A stretch of DNA of 64,000 bases from Pseudomonas sp. MWU15-20650 (GTDB lineage Bacteria; Pseudomonadota; Gammaproteobacteria; Pseudomonadales; Pseudomonadaceae): NCBI RefSeq assembly GCF_023242475.1, contig NZ_JALJFG010000011.1, forward strand, positions 62,001 through 126,000, in the 5' to 3' direction. Shown piece by piece: positions 35,803-46,939 of this stretch. The notes under the pieces were generated by a model, which saw only the letters and a list, made by a program, of their open reading frames with translations, was not told where the DNA came from and searched no databases. How positions within the stretch are numbered: position 1 is the first letter of the stretch; each line of letters opens with the position of its first letter. Both the position numbers and the translations under genes were made by a program.

Positions 35803-36806
35803 CCGTCGGCCCTAAGGTGCGGGAGCGTTTTTGCCGCACCTTTTTCAGCAGTGCCCCCGCCGACCGGCTCAACGGTGTATTGAAAGCCCCCCGACAACTT
35901 GTCCTTTAGAAAGCCCACTAACGCACTGACCGATCTTGGTACATGGGGCGAGTACGGGCGGATCAAATAAATTTCATCGGCAAACGCCCCTTTGAGCGTC
36001 CAGTCCTTGAGCACCTGCACCAGCTTGCCACTGGCGAGCGCGGCATAGGCGCTGAAATCCGGCAGCAGGGCGATGCCCAAATGGCTGAGTGCCGAATCAC
36101 GCAACGCTTCGCTGTTGTTCGTGGAAAAACTGCCCGAGATGGGCACGGTCACTCGCTTGACCTCTTTTGTACCGTGCTCGAAGGTCCAGGCCGGCTGATC
36201 GGTTCCGCGTGGATAGTAGAGGCAATTGTGGGCGGTGAGATCGCCGGGTTCACGGGGTTCGCCGTGAAGTTGCAGGTAGTCCCGCGTGGCGACCAGCATC
36301 GACGAGGTGTCGCATAACTTCCACGCCACATGGGTTTCCGGCACCTGGAAACCGTGCCGCACTGCCAGGTCATAGCCCTCGGCCGCCAGCGAGCTCAAGG
36401 CGTCCGACACGTCCAGTTGAATCCGCACTTGCGGGTGTTGCCGCAGGAATTGCGACAGGTGAGGCACCAGTTGTTGCCGGGCGAACGCCACCGGTGCGGT
36501 CAGGCGCACCAGCCCGCGAATCTCCCCGGCAGCGTCACGCACCGAGGAGAAACTGCGAGCGATGTGGGCGTAGGCGCTGCGCACTTCGCGGGTTAACGAC
36601 TGCCCCGCATCGGTCAGCCGCACACTGCGGGTGGTGCGGGTCACCAGCCGGGTGCCGGTGGCTTTCTCCAGGTCGCAAATGCGCTGGCTGACTGCCGACT
36701 TGCTCACGCCCAAGCGCGCCGCGGCGGCGGTGTAGGTGCCTTGTTCCTCCAGTACCGACAGCCAGTGAATGTGAGTCCACAGCCCTTCGATCTCGGCCTT
36801 TTCCAT
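35799..36806 (-). CDS. LysR-family transcriptional regulator next to mmsA
   Basis: This 335-residue protein has an N-terminal winged helix ([21 protein letters not shown], about 21-41) and an effector-binding domain (about 97-300). The start chosen is ATG 36806, which gives the normal LysR length; the frame is open for 30 more codons upstream. It is divergent from mmsA with 109 bases between the start codons and probably regulates it. Its final codons contain the receptor gene's terminator. Confidence 0.9.
   Translation of the reverse strand: MEKAEIEGLWTHIHWLSVLEEQGTYTAAAARLGVSKSAVSQRICDLEKATGTRLVTRTTRSVRLTDAGQSLTREVRSAYAHIARSFSSVRDAAGEIRGLVRLTAPVAFARQQLVPHLSQFLRQHPQVRIQLDVSDALSSLAAEGYDLAVRHGFQVPETHVAWKLCDTSSMLVATRDYLQLHGEPREPGDLTAHNCLYYPRGTDQPAWTFEHGTKEVKRVTVPISGSFSTNNSEALRDSALSHLGIALLPDFSAYAALASGKLVQVLKDWTLKGAFADEIYLIRPYSPHVPRSVSALVGFLKDKLSGGFQYTVEPVGGGTAEKGAAKTLPHLRADG
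35814..35845 (+). terminator. Terminator of the receptor gene, inside the 3' end of the convergent LysR gene
   Basis: AAGGTGCGG (35814-35822) and CCGCACCTT (35834-35842) form a perfect nine-base stem with an 11-base loop, followed by TTTTT at 35841-35845. It begins 12 bases after the receptor stop. Because the two genes overlap at their stops, the hairpin is also coding sequence of the regulator. Confidence 0.8.
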
Positions 36807-36915
36807 GGTTGTATTGTTCGCATATGAAGACAATAAGTTCTGGATTCTGCTCTGGTTTGGAACAAATCGAAAGCCTATCGTGTGTCCCAACGCCACTCAC
36901 CTGGGATCAACTGCC

Positions 36916-38415
36916 ATGACCACCACGATCGAGCACTACATCAATGACCAGCGCGTGAGCCGCGATGATCGCTATCAGGACGTCTACAACCCGGCCACTG
37001 GCGCCGTGACCGGCCGTGTTGCCTTGGCCAGCCGCCAGACCGTGTCCGAAGCCGTCGCCGCCGCCCAGGCTGCGTTCGCCGGCTGGGCCGACACTCCGCC
37101 AATCCGCCGTGCCCGCGTGCTGTTCGAATACCTGCACCTGCTGCGTGAGCGCAAGGACGACCTGGCACGCATCATTGTCGCCGAGCACGGCAAGGTCTTT
37201 ACCGACGCCCAGGGTGAGGTCGACCGGGGTATCGATATTCTCGAATTCGCCTGTGGTATTCCCAACCTGCTCAAGGGCGAACATTCCGACCAGGTCTCCC
37301 GTGGCATGGACAACTGGACGATGCGCCAGCCCCTGGGCGTGGTGGCCGGCGTCACGCCGTTCAACTTCCCGGTGATGGTGCCGATGTGGATGTACCCCAT
37401 CGCCATCGCGGCAGGCAACACCTTCATCCTCAAGCCAAGCCCCACCGACCCGAGCGCTTCGTTGTTCATGGCCGAGCTGCTGCGTGAAGCGGGCTTGCCC
37501 ACAGGCGTGTTCAACGTGGTGCAGGGTGACAAGGAATCGGTGGACGCACTGCTCGAACACCCCGACGTCAAGGCCGTGAGTTTTGTCGGCTCCACGCCAA
37601 TTGCCCAATACATCTATGAAACCGGCGCCCGCCACGGCAAGCGCGTGCAGGGCCTGGGCGGCGCGAAAAACCATATGGTGGTGATGCCCGACGCGGACAT
37701 CGACCGCACCGTCGATGCTCTGATGGGCGCCGCTTACGGCAGTGCCGGCGAGCGTTGCATGGCGATCTCGGTGGCGGTGCTGGTGGGCGATGTGGGAGAC
37801 AAGGTGATCGCCGCTTTGACCGAACGCGCCAAGCAACTGCGTATCACCGACGGGCGCGACCTCAAGGCCGAAATGGGCCCGGTCGTATCGCGGGCAGCGT
37901 TGGAGCGCATCAGTGGCTACATCGAGCAGGGCGTAAAAGCGGGCGCGCACCTGTTGCTCGACGGCCGTGACTACACACCGTCCGAACCCGGTTTGGAAAA
38001 TGGTTTCTGGCTGGGCGCGACCTTGTTCGACCACGTGACTCAAGACATGAGCATCTACCGCGAAGAGATCTTCGGCCCGGTGCTGGCCTGTGTACGGGTT
38101 AACGATTTTGCCGAAGCGGTGAAGCTGGTCAATGACCACGAGTTCGGCAACGGCGTCAGCTGTTTTACCCGCGACGGCAACATCGCCCGCGAGTTTGCGC
38201 GGCGTATCGAAGTGGGCATGGTTGGCATCAACGTACCGATCCCGGTGCCGATGGCCTGGCATGGTTTTGGTGGCTGGAAGAAGAGCCTGTTCGGCGACAT
38301 GCATGCCTATGGCACCGAGGGTGTACGGTTCTACACCAAGCAGAAGTCGATCATGCAGCGTTGGTCGGAGAGCATTGAGCAGGGCGCGGAGTTTGCGATG
38401 CCGGTATCGAAGTAG
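36916..38415 (+). CDS. mmsA: Methylmalonate-semialdehyde dehydrogenase (CoA-acylating)
   Basis: This 499-residue enzyme oxidises methylmalonate or malonate semialdehyde to propionyl-CoA or acetyl-CoA in valine, inositol or beta-alanine catabolism. The catalytic cysteine is C281 ([11 protein letters not shown]), preceded by [11 protein letters not shown], which is diagnostic for MmsA rather than for general aldehyde dehydrogenases. The start is ATG 36916 ([12 protein letters not shown]); a longer frame upstream runs through the promoter region. No mmsB lies beside it, so whether valine or another compound is the source is open. Confidence 0.93.
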   Translation: MTTTIEHYINDQRVSRDDRYQDVYNPATGAVTGRVALASRQTVSEAVAAAQAAFAGWADTPPIRRARVLFEYLHLLRERKDDLARIIVAEHGKVFTDAQGEVDRGIDILEFACGIPNLLKGEHSDQVSRGMDNWTMRQPLGVVAGVTPFNFPVMVPMWMYPIAIAAGNTFILKPSPTDPSASLFMAELLREAGLPTGVFNVVQGDKESVDALLEHPDVKAVSFVGSTPIAQYIYETGARHGKRVQGLGGAKNHMVVMPDADIDRTVDALMGAAYGSAGERCMAISVAVLVGDVGDKVIAALTERAKQLRITDGRDLKAEMGPVVSRAALERISGYIEQGVKAGAHLLLDGRDYTPSEPGLENGFWLGATLFDHVTQDMSIYREEIFGPVLACVRVNDFAEAVKLVNDHEFGNGVSCFTRDGNIAREFARRIEVGMVGINVPIPVPMAWHGFGGWKKSLFGDMHAYGTEGVRFYTKQKSIMQRWSESIEQGAEFAMPVSK

Positions 38416-38443
38416 GGTTTAACCTGCGTCGCAGGGCTTGAAT

Positions 38444-38530
38444 GTGCGAGGGCGCTTGCCCCCGATAGCGGAGTGTCAGTCACTGTATCTGTGTCTGAAA
38501 CACCGCCATCGGGAGCAAGCCTCCTCGCAC
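38444..38530. repeat. REP doublet (REPIN), also a likely terminator of mmsA
   Basis: Two inverted REP-like sequences, GTGCGAGGGCGCTTGCCCCC and the complementary-type CGGGAGCAAGCCTCCTCGCAC-like arm, flank a short centre. The structure is imperfect compared with the copy at 42937. Seven T residues follow at 38531-38537, so it can stop transcription from mmsA. Confidence 0.75.
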
Positions 38531-38663
38531 TTTTTTTGCTGGTTTGCTGAATTGACGGATTGAACATAAAAGTCCAGTATGGATTTATAAGTACAAAAGT
38601 GCTTTCCCCGCGTTCCCTTTCTTCACTCTTGCCAAACCAACAACAACTTGCGAGAACCCGCTC

Positions 38664-39440
38664 ATGAAGAAACGCCACCTTATCCCCGCCCTGGCCCTGA
38701 GCCTGTTCGCCTCCAGCCACCTGCTGGCCGCCGAGAGAACCCTGCGCATTGGCATCGAGGCTGCTTACCCACCGTTCGCGTCCAAGACTCAAGACGGCAA
38801 GATCGTTGGGTTCGACTACGACATCGGCAATGCCCTCTGCGCCCAAATGAAAGTCAAATGCGTGTGGGTAGAAGGGGAGTTCGATGGCCTGATTCCTTCC
38901 CTCAAAGTGAAGAAAATCGACATGGCGTTGTCGTCCATGACCATCAACGAAGACCGTAAGACGTCGGTGGACTTCACCCACAAGTACTACTTCACCTCGT
39001 CACGCCTGGTGATGAAGGACGGCGCGGTGGTGGATGACCAGTACGCCAGCCTCAAGGGCAAGACCATCGGCGTACAACGCGCCACCACCACTGACCGCTA
39101 TGCCACCGAGGTGTTTGAACCCAAGGGCATCAACGTCAAGCGCTACAGCAACAATGAAGAAATCTACATGGACCTGGCGGCGGGGCGCCTGGATGCGATC
39201 TTTGCCGATACCATCCCGCTCACTGACTTCCTGTCGATGCCGCGCGGCCAGGGCTACGCCTTTGTCGGCCCGGAACTCAAGGACCCGAAATACGTAGGAG
39301 AGGGCGCGGGGATTGCCGTGCGCAAAGGCAATACGGCGCTGGTCAGCGAGTTGAACACGGCCATCGACGGCATTCGCGCCAATGGCGAATACCAGAAGAT
39401 TTCACAGCACTACTTCAAGACCGATATCTACGGCGACTGA
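38664..39440 (+). CDS. Periplasmic amino-acid-binding protein (lysine/arginine/ornithine type)
   Basis: This 258-residue protein has a signal peptide ([23 protein letters not shown]) and the type 3 extracellular binding fold. [20 protein letters not shown] is the family core, and [13 protein letters not shown] lies near the end of lobe 2. It is most like the basic amino-acid binders ArgT/AotJ. It sits beside the D-arginine genes dauR and dauA on the opposite strand, so a basic amino acid is the probable ligand. No permease or ATPase genes are nearby, so it must share those of another system. Confidence 0.9.
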   Translation: MKKRHLIPALALSLFASSHLLAAERTLRIGIEAAYPPFASKTQDGKIVGFDYDIGNALCAQMKVKCVWVEGEFDGLIPSLKVKKIDMALSSMTINEDRKTSVDFTHKYYFTSSRLVMKDGAVVDDQYASLKGKTIGVQRATTTDRYATEVFEPKGINVKRYSNNEEIYMDLAAGRLDAIFADTIPLTDFLSMPRGQGYAFVGPELKDPKYVGEGAGIAVRKGNTALVSELNTAIDGIRANGEYQKISQHYFKTDIYGD

Positions 39441-39461
39441 AGCAGGGAAGGACGCGGTCAA

Positions 39462-39571
39462 TGTGGGAGCTGTCGAGCTTTAGCGAGGCTGCGAAAGCGG
39501 TGGGTCAGGCTCTGAAAATGTTGACCCTGCCGGCCCCTTCGCAGCCTCGCCGGGGCTCGACAGCTCCCACA
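39462..39571. repeat. REP doublet (REPIN), 110 bp
   Basis: Perfect 17-base outer arms (39462-39478 and 39555-39571, containing GTGGGAGCTGTCGAGC) enclose perfect 13-base inner arms (39483-39495 and 39538-39550, GCGAGGCTGCGAA). The family differs from the copies at 38444 and 42937. It lies between the convergent binding-protein and dauR genes and may act as a bidirectional terminator. Confidence 0.85.
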
Positions 39572-39599
39572 GGGTATCGGCGCTGTCATCAGAAAGAGG

Positions 39600-40225
39600 T
39601 CAACCCTTTAGTTCCTTCAAATGCTTGTAGACCGTCGCCCGGCCCATGCCCAGCACATTGGCCACGTAGTTGGAGGCGCTCTTGCCCTTGAAAGCGCCTT
39701 CGGCATGCAGCGCCAGCACCAACTCGCGTTTATGGTCACGGTTGAGCACGTTCAGGCTCAACTGACGCTCGCGCAGCCAGGCATGCAAAAAGGTATTGAT
39801 CCGTTCCTGCCAGTCATCGCGAAACAACGCCTTCGGCTGCGCGATCAGCTTGCTTGGCGACAGGAACAGGTCCAGCGCGGCCTTGGCGTTTTCGAACAAC
39901 GAGATATTCAGGTTGATGCACAGCACGGCGAGACGGCGGCCTTTAGTGTCGTGCAGTACGCTGCTCAGGCTGCGAATTTTCTGACCGTCCCAATTGAGCT
40001 TTTCGTAAGGGCCGATATTCACCTCGCTCACGTCGCCGTCGAGCATGTCCTCCAGCGCCGAGTCGTCACCGACGCTGCGTTTGGACAGGTTGTTGGCGAT
40101 GTAATCGACGGTTTGCGTGCGCAGGTCATGCAGGACGACTTCCGCGTGGGGAAAAAACAGCGTGGCGATCGCATCGGCGATCACGCGAAAGTTCTGCATC
40201 ACCTTGTCGTGTTCAGCGGTGTTCA

Positions 40226-40226
<1 letters not shown>
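39600..40226 (-). CDS. dauR: YheO/DauR-type transcriptional regulator of D-arginine catabolism
   Basis: This 208-residue protein has a PAS-like YheO domain (about 10-125) and a C-terminal helix-turn-helix (GKSASNYVANVLGMGRATVY, about 180-200). In P. aeruginosa DauR represses the dauBAR operon. The start is ATG 40226, which shares one base with the dauA stop (TGATG), a strong sign of translational coupling. The order dauA-dauR agrees with that operon; the long upstream frame is antisense to nothing useful and lies within dauA. Confidence 0.9.
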
Positions 40227-41614
<1,388 letters not shown>

Positions 41615-41619
41615 CTACG

Positions 41620-42363
41620 TTGAGTTGGGAAAAAGTCGGAAAATTTCTGGTGGCCTTGCTGGCTTGCATGGCGTCCATCACCGCGATTTATGTGGCGTTT
41701 AAGGACGACACCAAACTTGAAGCCGATCTCTCTTACCATTACCAGAGCACGCCCAGCCAATTCTCCGAGCGCCTGGCTAAAGCGGGTGAAACGCTCAAAT
41801 ATGGCACTGTCTATGACAGCATTAAACGGGTCGCTGGCGATGCGCTGAGCCATGAACAGATCGATAAGATGGTTGACCTAGTCCAGGCACCTTATCTCTC
41901 GATCTTCGACAAGCCTTTCCAAAAAGGGCCCGACAACTACCCGGTCAGGCTATTCATCCATTTGCAGAACACCGGTAGCAAGGTGGTCAAGGACGTTCAT
42001 ATCAAGCTGCCCGCCAAGGGGCTGGTGCAGATCAGGGATGACTCACACAACGAAACGGTGAAGCCCGAACTGACCAGCAGCGTGGAGATCCCTTCGATTG
42101 TGCAAAATGGCGTCTACAAACTCTGGATTTATTTTGAGGGTGATCTGGAAGCACTCAAGGCGCAAGGCGTGCATATCGGCTCCAGCGATGGTGTGGCGCA
42201 GGTTCGGGTGTATGAGGAAGTGATCGGCTTCAAGGCGCACGTAGCTGAAAACACGGGCGTGTTGATGGCGATGCTAGTGGCCTTGTTGGTTGCTGTCCTG
42301 ATGGCGCTTTATTTAGTGGTTACCACTCATGAAACGGCGGATGGGACTGCGCAGAATGCTTGA
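41620..42363 (+). CDS. Unknown protein with one transmembrane segment at each end
   Basis: I do not recognise this 247-residue protein. It begins with TTG at 41620, supported by an AAGGAAG ribosome site seven bases upstream. One transmembrane helix lies near the N-terminus (about 6-26) and a second near the C-terminus (about 213-237), with a polar region of about 185 residues between them. The middle contains a beta-rich segment (VRLFIHLQNTGSKVVKDVHI) that reads like an immunoglobulin-like or CARDB-type fold. It stands alone between dauA and a small minus-strand ORF. A role cannot be inferred. Confidence 0.8.
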   Translation: MSWEKVGKFLVALLACMASITAIYVAFKDDTKLEADLSYHYQSTPSQFSERLAKAGETLKYGTVYDSIKRVAGDALSHEQIDKMVDLVQAPYLSIFDKPFQKGPDNYPVRLFIHLQNTGSKVVKDVHIKLPAKGLVQIRDDSHNETVKPELTSSVEIPSIVQNGVYKLWIYFEGDLEALKAQGVHIGSSDGVAQVRVYEEVIGFKAHVAENTGVLMAMLVALLVAVLMALYLVVTTHETADGTAQNA

Positions 42364-42398
42364 CGGTGTGAGCGTCCAGTTAAGCCAATTGGCCCCAC

Positions 42399-42426
42399 TG
42401 TAGGAGCGAGCAAGCTCGCTCCTACA
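42399..42426. repeat. Single palindromic REP
   Basis: The arms TGTAGGAGCGAGC (42399-42411) and GCTCGCTCCTACA (42414-42426) are perfect reverse complements with a two-base centre. It lies 36 bases after the unknown two-helix gene and may serve as its terminator. Confidence 0.85.
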
Positions 42427-42435
42427 AAAGTGGCG

Positions 42436-42708
42436 CTATCGCGGTTTCATGCACTCGATAGAGCAGTCCACCGTGGTCTTGGCAATTTCCAGCAAATGCC
42501 ACACCGCCAGGATCTTCGCCCGCTCGGGGCTTTGCAGCAGCTCGCCGCAGTCCAGTGCGGTTGCTGAGGCGCTGTCGAGCAGGGCATCTTCGAAGCCCAG
42601 GTCTTCGTTGACGCAGTGAAAGCCTTGGGTGGGCAGGTAGTGGTCGATGGCGCGGTCTTTTGCGGGATCGTGGGGTGGCGGCTGTACGCAGGTTGGTCGA
42701 CCGGCCAA
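42436..42708 (-). CDS. Small DUF6124/DUF3077-like protein, start unclear
   Basis: The 90-residue frame ends in a stretch typical of a small Pseudomonas family of unknown function: KDRAIDHYL, then EDALLDSASATALDC and ERAKILAVWHLLEIAKTTVD. The only start inside the open frame is a TTG at 42708 with no ribosome site, and the frame is closed further upstream by a stop near 42755. The 5' end may therefore be eroded or missing. Some members sit next to REP sequences, as here (42399-42426). Function unknown. Confidence 0.45.
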   Translation of the reverse strand: MAGRPTCVQPPPHDPAKDRAIDHYLPTQGFHCVNEDLGFEDALLDSASATALDCGELLQSPERAKILAVWHLLEIAKTTVDCSIECMKPR

Positions 42709-43056
42709 AAGGCAAAATCCAGCGCACCCGAGGGCGCCCTGCGCACAGCCACCCTAAAACCCTGGTGGGTCATGCGCCTTTTGGAATACCGGGCGATTAA
42801 ACCCGATCACTGAATTGGCAGTGACGGACCGCACAAGGCGGCAGGGATTGTCCTGAAATTTAAAGGGATACCCCTTGCCGGCCCTTTAAAAACCATGACC
42901 AAATGCCACTCACCCCAATGTTGAAATACTGACAAATGTGGGAGGGGGCTTGCTCCCGATGGCGGTGGGTCAGTCACTAATGTGCTGACTGACACTCCCT
43001 CATCGGGAGCAAGCCCCCTCCCACAAAAGTTATGCGGTGGCTGCAAAAAATTGAGT
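42709..43056. other. 348-base stretch without a convincing gene
   Basis: This interval between the DUF6124-like ORF and xylH holds the REP doublet at 42937-43025. The rest (42709-42936) has short open frames on both strands but no ribosome site or recognisable protein. I see no promoter or operator that I would defend. Confidence 0.6.
42937..43025. repeat. REP doublet (REPIN), 89 bp, near-perfect
   Basis: Two perfect 24-base inverted arms (42937-42960 and 43002-43025, core GGAGGGGGCTTGCTCCCGAT) enclose a second perfect inverted pair, GTCAGTCA and TGACTGAC (42969-42976 and 42986-42993). It lies downstream of xylH and could terminate that operon. It looks young, since the arms have no mismatch. 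Confidence 0.9.
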
Positions 43057-44193
43057 TCAGCGCCTTCCCACCCGCGTACTCACATCCACCCACACCGCCA
43101 ACACCAAAATGCTGCCCTTCACAATCATCTGCCAGTAACTGTCCACGTCCAGCATCGACATCCCATTATCCAGGCTGGTAATCACCAACGCCCCGAGCAA
43201 CGCGCCATACACCGTGCCCGAACCACCGCGCATCGACGTACCGCCAATAAAACACGCGGCGATGGCGTCGAGTTCGCCCATATTTCCCGCCGACGGGGAG
43301 CCGGCGGCGAGGCGCGCGGTGTTGACCAGGCCGGCGAGGGCGCACATCACGCCCATGATGCCGAAGATCCACAGTTTCACCGCCTGCACATTGATGCCCG
43401 ACAGCCGCGTGGCTTCCATATTGCTGCCCACCGCGTACACCCGCCGGCCAAAAACGGTCTGGCGGGTGACGTAACTGAACACGCCAAGCAGCACCAGCAA
43501 CAGCAGCACCGGCACCGGGATGCCGTCGTAGCGGTTGAGGGTGGTGACAAACCCGGCGAGCACTGCGCCGATCAGCACTACACGTAACCCGTCACGCATT
43601 AACGAGTGCGCGGCCAAGCCATGCAGCGCGCGGTTACGCCGTTGTTTCCAGGTCAAAAAAAGCGTCAGCGCGAACAGCACTACACCCAGCCCTGTGCCCA
43701 CCGTGTGAGGCAAGTAGCCCTGGCCCACATACACCAGCGATGGCGACACCGGCGCAATGGTGGTGCCCCCGGTAATCCCCAGCAGAATCCCGCGAAATGC
43801 CAGCATGCCGCCCAGGCCGACAATAAACGACGGGATGCGCAGGTAGGCCGTCATATAGCCGTTGGCCAAGCCGATCATCAAGCCGCACAGCGCCACCAGG
43901 CTGAGGTTGGCCAGCAGCGGCACGTGATAGACCACGTCAAGAATCGCCGCCAGCCCGCCCAACAGCCCGAGCAACGAGCCCACGGACAAATCGATCTCGC
44001 CGCTGATGATCACCAGCACCATGCCGCACGCCAATATCCCGGTGATCGACATCTGCCGCAGCAGGTTAGAGAGGTTGCGCGGCGTAACAAACCCGCCCTC
44101 GGTCTGCCAACTGAAAAACAACCAGATGAACGCCACGGCGATCACCAGCGCGAGCATTTTGTAGCGGGTGAAAAGGTGTTTGACCTGGTTCAT
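43057..44193 (-). CDS. xylH: D-xylose ABC transporter permease
   Basis: This 378-residue membrane protein has about ten hydrophobic helices and the branched-chain/sugar permease motif GLVNTARLAAGSPSAGNMGELDAIAACFIGGTSMRGG-like, here at about residues 290-325. It also has the early segment ISGEIDLSVGSLLGL typical of RbsC/XylH. ATG 44193 follows the xylG stop directly (TAGATG). It is the last gene of the minus-strand xylAFGH set. Confidence 0.94.
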   Translation of the reverse strand: MNQVKHLFTRYKMLALVIAVAFIWLFFSWQTEGGFVTPRNLSNLLRQMSITGILACGMVLVIISGEIDLSVGSLLGLLGGLAAILDVVYHVPLLANLSLVALCGLMIGLANGYMTAYLRIPSFIVGLGGMLAFRGILLGITGGTTIAPVSPSLVYVGQGYLPHTVGTGLGVVLFALTLFLTWKQRRNRALHGLAAHSLMRDGLRVVLIGAVLAGFVTTLNRYDGIPVPVLLLLVLLGVFSYVTRQTVFGRRVYAVGSNMEATRLSGINVQAVKLWIFGIMGVMCALAGLVNTARLAAGSPSAGNMGELDAIAACFIGGTSMRGGSGTVYGALLGALVITSLDNGMSMLDVDSYWQMIVKGSILVLAVWVDVSTRVGRR

Positions 44194-45741
44194 CTACGCG
44201 GTCTTCCGATTATTTTTGTTTTGGCTGAGGGCCGCGGCGAGCACCTGTTCCTGGCTCAGCCCCTCGTTGATGAAGTCACCGCGCAGTTGGCCGTCGCCGA
44301 TCACCAGCACGCGGTCTGATACGCCGAGGACTTCGGCCAGCTCCGAGGAGACCATGATGATTGATACGCCCTCGGCCGCCAGTGCGCCCATCAGTTTGTA
44401 GATCTCATACTTGGCGCCCACATCCACACCGCGCGTGGGTTCGTCGAGGATCAGCACCTTGGGCTTGGCCATCAGCATTTTCGCCAGCACGGCTTTTTGT
44501 TGATTGCCGCCGGACAGGCTGGTGATCGGCAGGAACGGGCTGGCGGTCTTGAGGTGCATGCGTGCGATTTGCCGGTCGATGCTGCCCAGTTCGGCCTCGG
44601 CGTCGATGCGGCTCAGGTGCGCGTAGGTGTCGAGCACCACCAGGGTGATGTTATGGCCCACGCCCAGGTCGGGAATGATGCCTTGGCGCTTGCGGTCCTC
44701 AGGCACCATGCACAGCCCGGCACGGATCGACTTGAGCGGTGTGCGCGTATCGATGACCTGGCCGTCCAGCCGCACCTCGGCGCTGTAGCGGCCGGGGTAG
44801 GCGCCGAACAGCGCCGACACCAGCTCGGTGCGCCCGGCACCGACAAGACCTGCGATGCCAAGGATTTCGCCGCGTTTAAGCACAAAGGAAATATCATCGA
44901 CGCGCTTGCGCCTGGGATTATCGACGTCGTAGCAGGTGACGTTGCGCGCTTCGAACATCACCTCGCCCACCTCATGCGGTTCGGTGGGGTAGAGGTTGCT
45001 CATCTCGCGGCCGACCATCTGCGTGATGATCCGCGCAATGTCCATGTCCGCCATGGCCGTGGTCGCGATGTGCTTGCCATCGCGAATCACTGCGATGGTG
45101 TCACACACTGCTGCCACTTCATCGAGCTTGTGCGAGATGTACACGCAGGCCACGCCCTTGGCCTTCAGGCCCTGGATGATGCCCAGCAGCACCTCGATTT
45201 CCGAGCGGGTCAACGCCGAAGAAGGCTCATCAAGAATCAACAGGCGCGCCTGCTTGTTGAGGGCCTTGGCGATTTCCACCAACTGCTGGTAGCCGCCGCC
45301 ATACTGCGACACCGGCAGGGCGACGTTCATGTCCGGCACCTTGAGCTCACGCATCAGCGCTTCGGCGCGTTGCAGCATCGCCGGGTAGTTCATGCGCCCG
45401 CCGGGCAGGGTCAGCTCGTGGCCCATGAAGATGTTCTCGGCCACCGACAGGTCCGGCACCAGGGTCAGTTCCTGGTGAATGATGACGATGCCGGCGGCCT
45501 CGGTATCACGGATAGACTGGGCTTTAAGCGGTTGCCCGTCCCAGAGGATTTCACCCTCCCAGGTCCCATACGGATACACCGCCGACAACACCTTCATCAA
45601 GGTGGACTTACCGGCACCGTTCTCGCCGCACAGACCGACGCATTCCCCCGGACGTACCTTGATATCGATGCCATTGAGGGCATTGACACCGCCAAAGCTT
45701 TTGACGATGCCGTTCATTTGCAGCAGGTAATCGTTGGCCAT
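44194..45741 (-). CDS. xylG: D-xylose ABC transporter ATP-binding protein
   Basis: This protein of about 515 residues has two nucleotide-binding halves, the first with Walker [12 protein letters not shown] and the second with the usual degenerate [11 protein letters not shown], plus signatures in both halves ([30 protein letters not shown]). I chose ATG 45741 ([11 protein letters not shown]). A GTG at 45750 overlaps the xylF stop and would add three residues. It powers xylose import together with XylH and XylF. Confidence 0.94.
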   Translation of the reverse strand: MANDYLLQMNGIVKSFGGVNALNGIDIKVRPGECVGLCGENGAGKSTLMKVLSAVYPYGTWEGEILWDGQPLKAQSIRDTEAAGIVIIHQELTLVPDLSVAENIFMGHELTLPGGRMNYPAMLQRAEALMRELKVPDMNVALPVSQYGGGYQQLVEIAKALNKQARLLILDEPSSALTRSEIEVLLGIIQGLKAKGVACVYISHKLDEVAAVCDTIAVIRDGKHIATTAMADMDIARIITQMVGREMSNLYPTEPHEVGEVMFEARNVTCYDVDNPRRKRVDDISFVLKRGEILGIAGLVGAGRTELVSALFGAYPGRYSAEVRLDGQVIDTRTPLKSIRAGLCMVPEDRKRQGIIPDLGVGHNITLVVLDTYAHLSRIDAEAELGSIDRQIARMHLKTASPFLPITSLSGGNQQKAVLAKMLMAKPKVLILDEPTRGVDVGAKYEIYKLMGALAAEGVSIIMVSSELAEVLGVSDRVLVIGDGQLRGDFINEGLSQEQVLAAALSQNKNNRKTA

Positions 45742-45746
45742 GGCGG

Positions 45747-46748
45747 TCACTGCCCGGCGATCTGCTCTTTGGTATAAAACCCGTCCTTCTCCAACACGTC
45801 GATATTGGCCTTGGTCAGCGGCGTCGGGGTGAGCAGGATGGTGTCGACTTTCTTGCTGCCGTTGTCGTACTGCGAGCTATACGTCGGCTTTTCACTGCGT
45901 GCCAACTGCACCGAGAGCTTGGCGGCTTCGGTGGCGATCAGCTTGAGCGGCTTGTAGACGGTCATGGTCTGGGTGCCGTCGATCACGCGCTTGATGGCCG
46001 CCAGGTCGGCGTCCTGGCCGGAGATCGGCACCTTGCCCGCCAGTTTCTGTGCAGCCAGGGCCTGGATGGCGCCGCCGGCTGTGGCGTCGTTGGAGGCGAC
46101 GATGGCGTCGATCTTGTTGTCATTACGGGTCAGGGCGTTTTCGACGATGCTCAAGGCTTCGGTGGGGTTCCATTCCTTGACCCATTGCTGGCCGACAATC
46201 TTGATATCGCCCTTGTCGATAGCCGGTTGCAGCACCTTCATCTGGCCTTCGCGCAGCACCTTGGCGTTGTTGTCCGTCGGCGCGCCACCGAGCAGGAAGT
46301 AATTGCCCTTGGGCGCCGCTTGCAGCACGCCGTTGGCCTGCATCTCGCCGACTTTTTCGTTATCGAAGGAAATGTACGCGTCGATATCCGCGTTGAGGAT
46401 CAGGCGGTCATAAGACACCACCTTGATCCCGGCTTTCTTGGCTTCGGCGACTGCGTTGGTCAGCACCGTGGCGTTGAACGGCACTATTACGATCACATCC
46501 ACGCCCCGGGAGATCAGGTTTTCGATCTGCGAGATCTGCTTTTGCTCGTTGGCATCGGCGGACTGCACGAACACTTTGGCGTCGAGTTTTTCCGCCGCCG
46601 CGACGAAATAGTCACGGTCGCGGGACCAGCGCTCCAGGCGCAGATCATCGATGGAAAAACCGATTTTAGGATGGGCCGGATCGGCGATCACCGGCAACGC
46701 GAGCAGGGCCAGGGCAGTGGCGAGCAGGGTGCGTTTGAATGACTTCAT
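45747..46748 (-). CDS. xylF: D-xylose-binding periplasmic protein
   Basis: This 333-residue sugar-binding protein has a signal peptide ([22 protein letters not shown]). Family features include [20 protein letters not shown] (sugar contact region), [17 protein letters not shown] and [19 protein letters not shown]. The start is ATG 46748; the longer frame upstream runs through a REP doublet and is not coding. It overlaps xylG at the stop. Confidence 0.95.
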   Translation of the reverse strand: MKSFKRTLLATALALLALPVIADPAHPKIGFSIDDLRLERWSRDRDYFVAAAEKLDAKVFVQSADANEQKQISQIENLISRGVDVIVIVPFNATVLTNAVAEAKKAGIKVVSYDRLILNADIDAYISFDNEKVGEMQANGVLQAAPKGNYFLLGGAPTDNNAKVLREGQMKVLQPAIDKGDIKIVGQQWVKEWNPTEALSIVENALTRNDNKIDAIVASNDATAGGAIQALAAQKLAGKVPISGQDADLAAIKRVIDGTQTMTVYKPLKLIATEAAKLSVQLARSEKPTYSSQYDNGSKKVDTILLTPTPLTKANIDVLEKDGFYTKEQIAGQ

Positions 46749-46835
46749 GGTGGTGCGTCCTTTTATTGTTGTTGGAAAGACACTGGGTGAAGACTCTAGG
46801 CGAACACTGGAGTTGTGGCTAACGGATGAGTGATG

Positions 46836-46930
46836 TGTAGGAGCGAGCTTGCTCGCGAAAAACCCATAGGCGACGCATTTATTCAGGAAACATGCGTTAT
46901 CGTTGACGATTTTCGCGAGCAGGCTCGCTC
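46836..46930. repeat. REP doublet (REPIN) between xylA and xylF
   Basis: GAGCGAGCTTGCTCGCGAAAA (about 46841-46861) is answered by TTTTCGCGAGCAGGCTCGCTC (46910-46930) in inverse, with inner ACGCAT/ATGCGT arms (46873-46878 and 46892-46897). It sits within the xyl operon, so it may reduce read-through from xylA to xylF or stabilise the xylA end. Confidence 0.85.
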
Positions 46931-46939
46931 GCCAGACTG

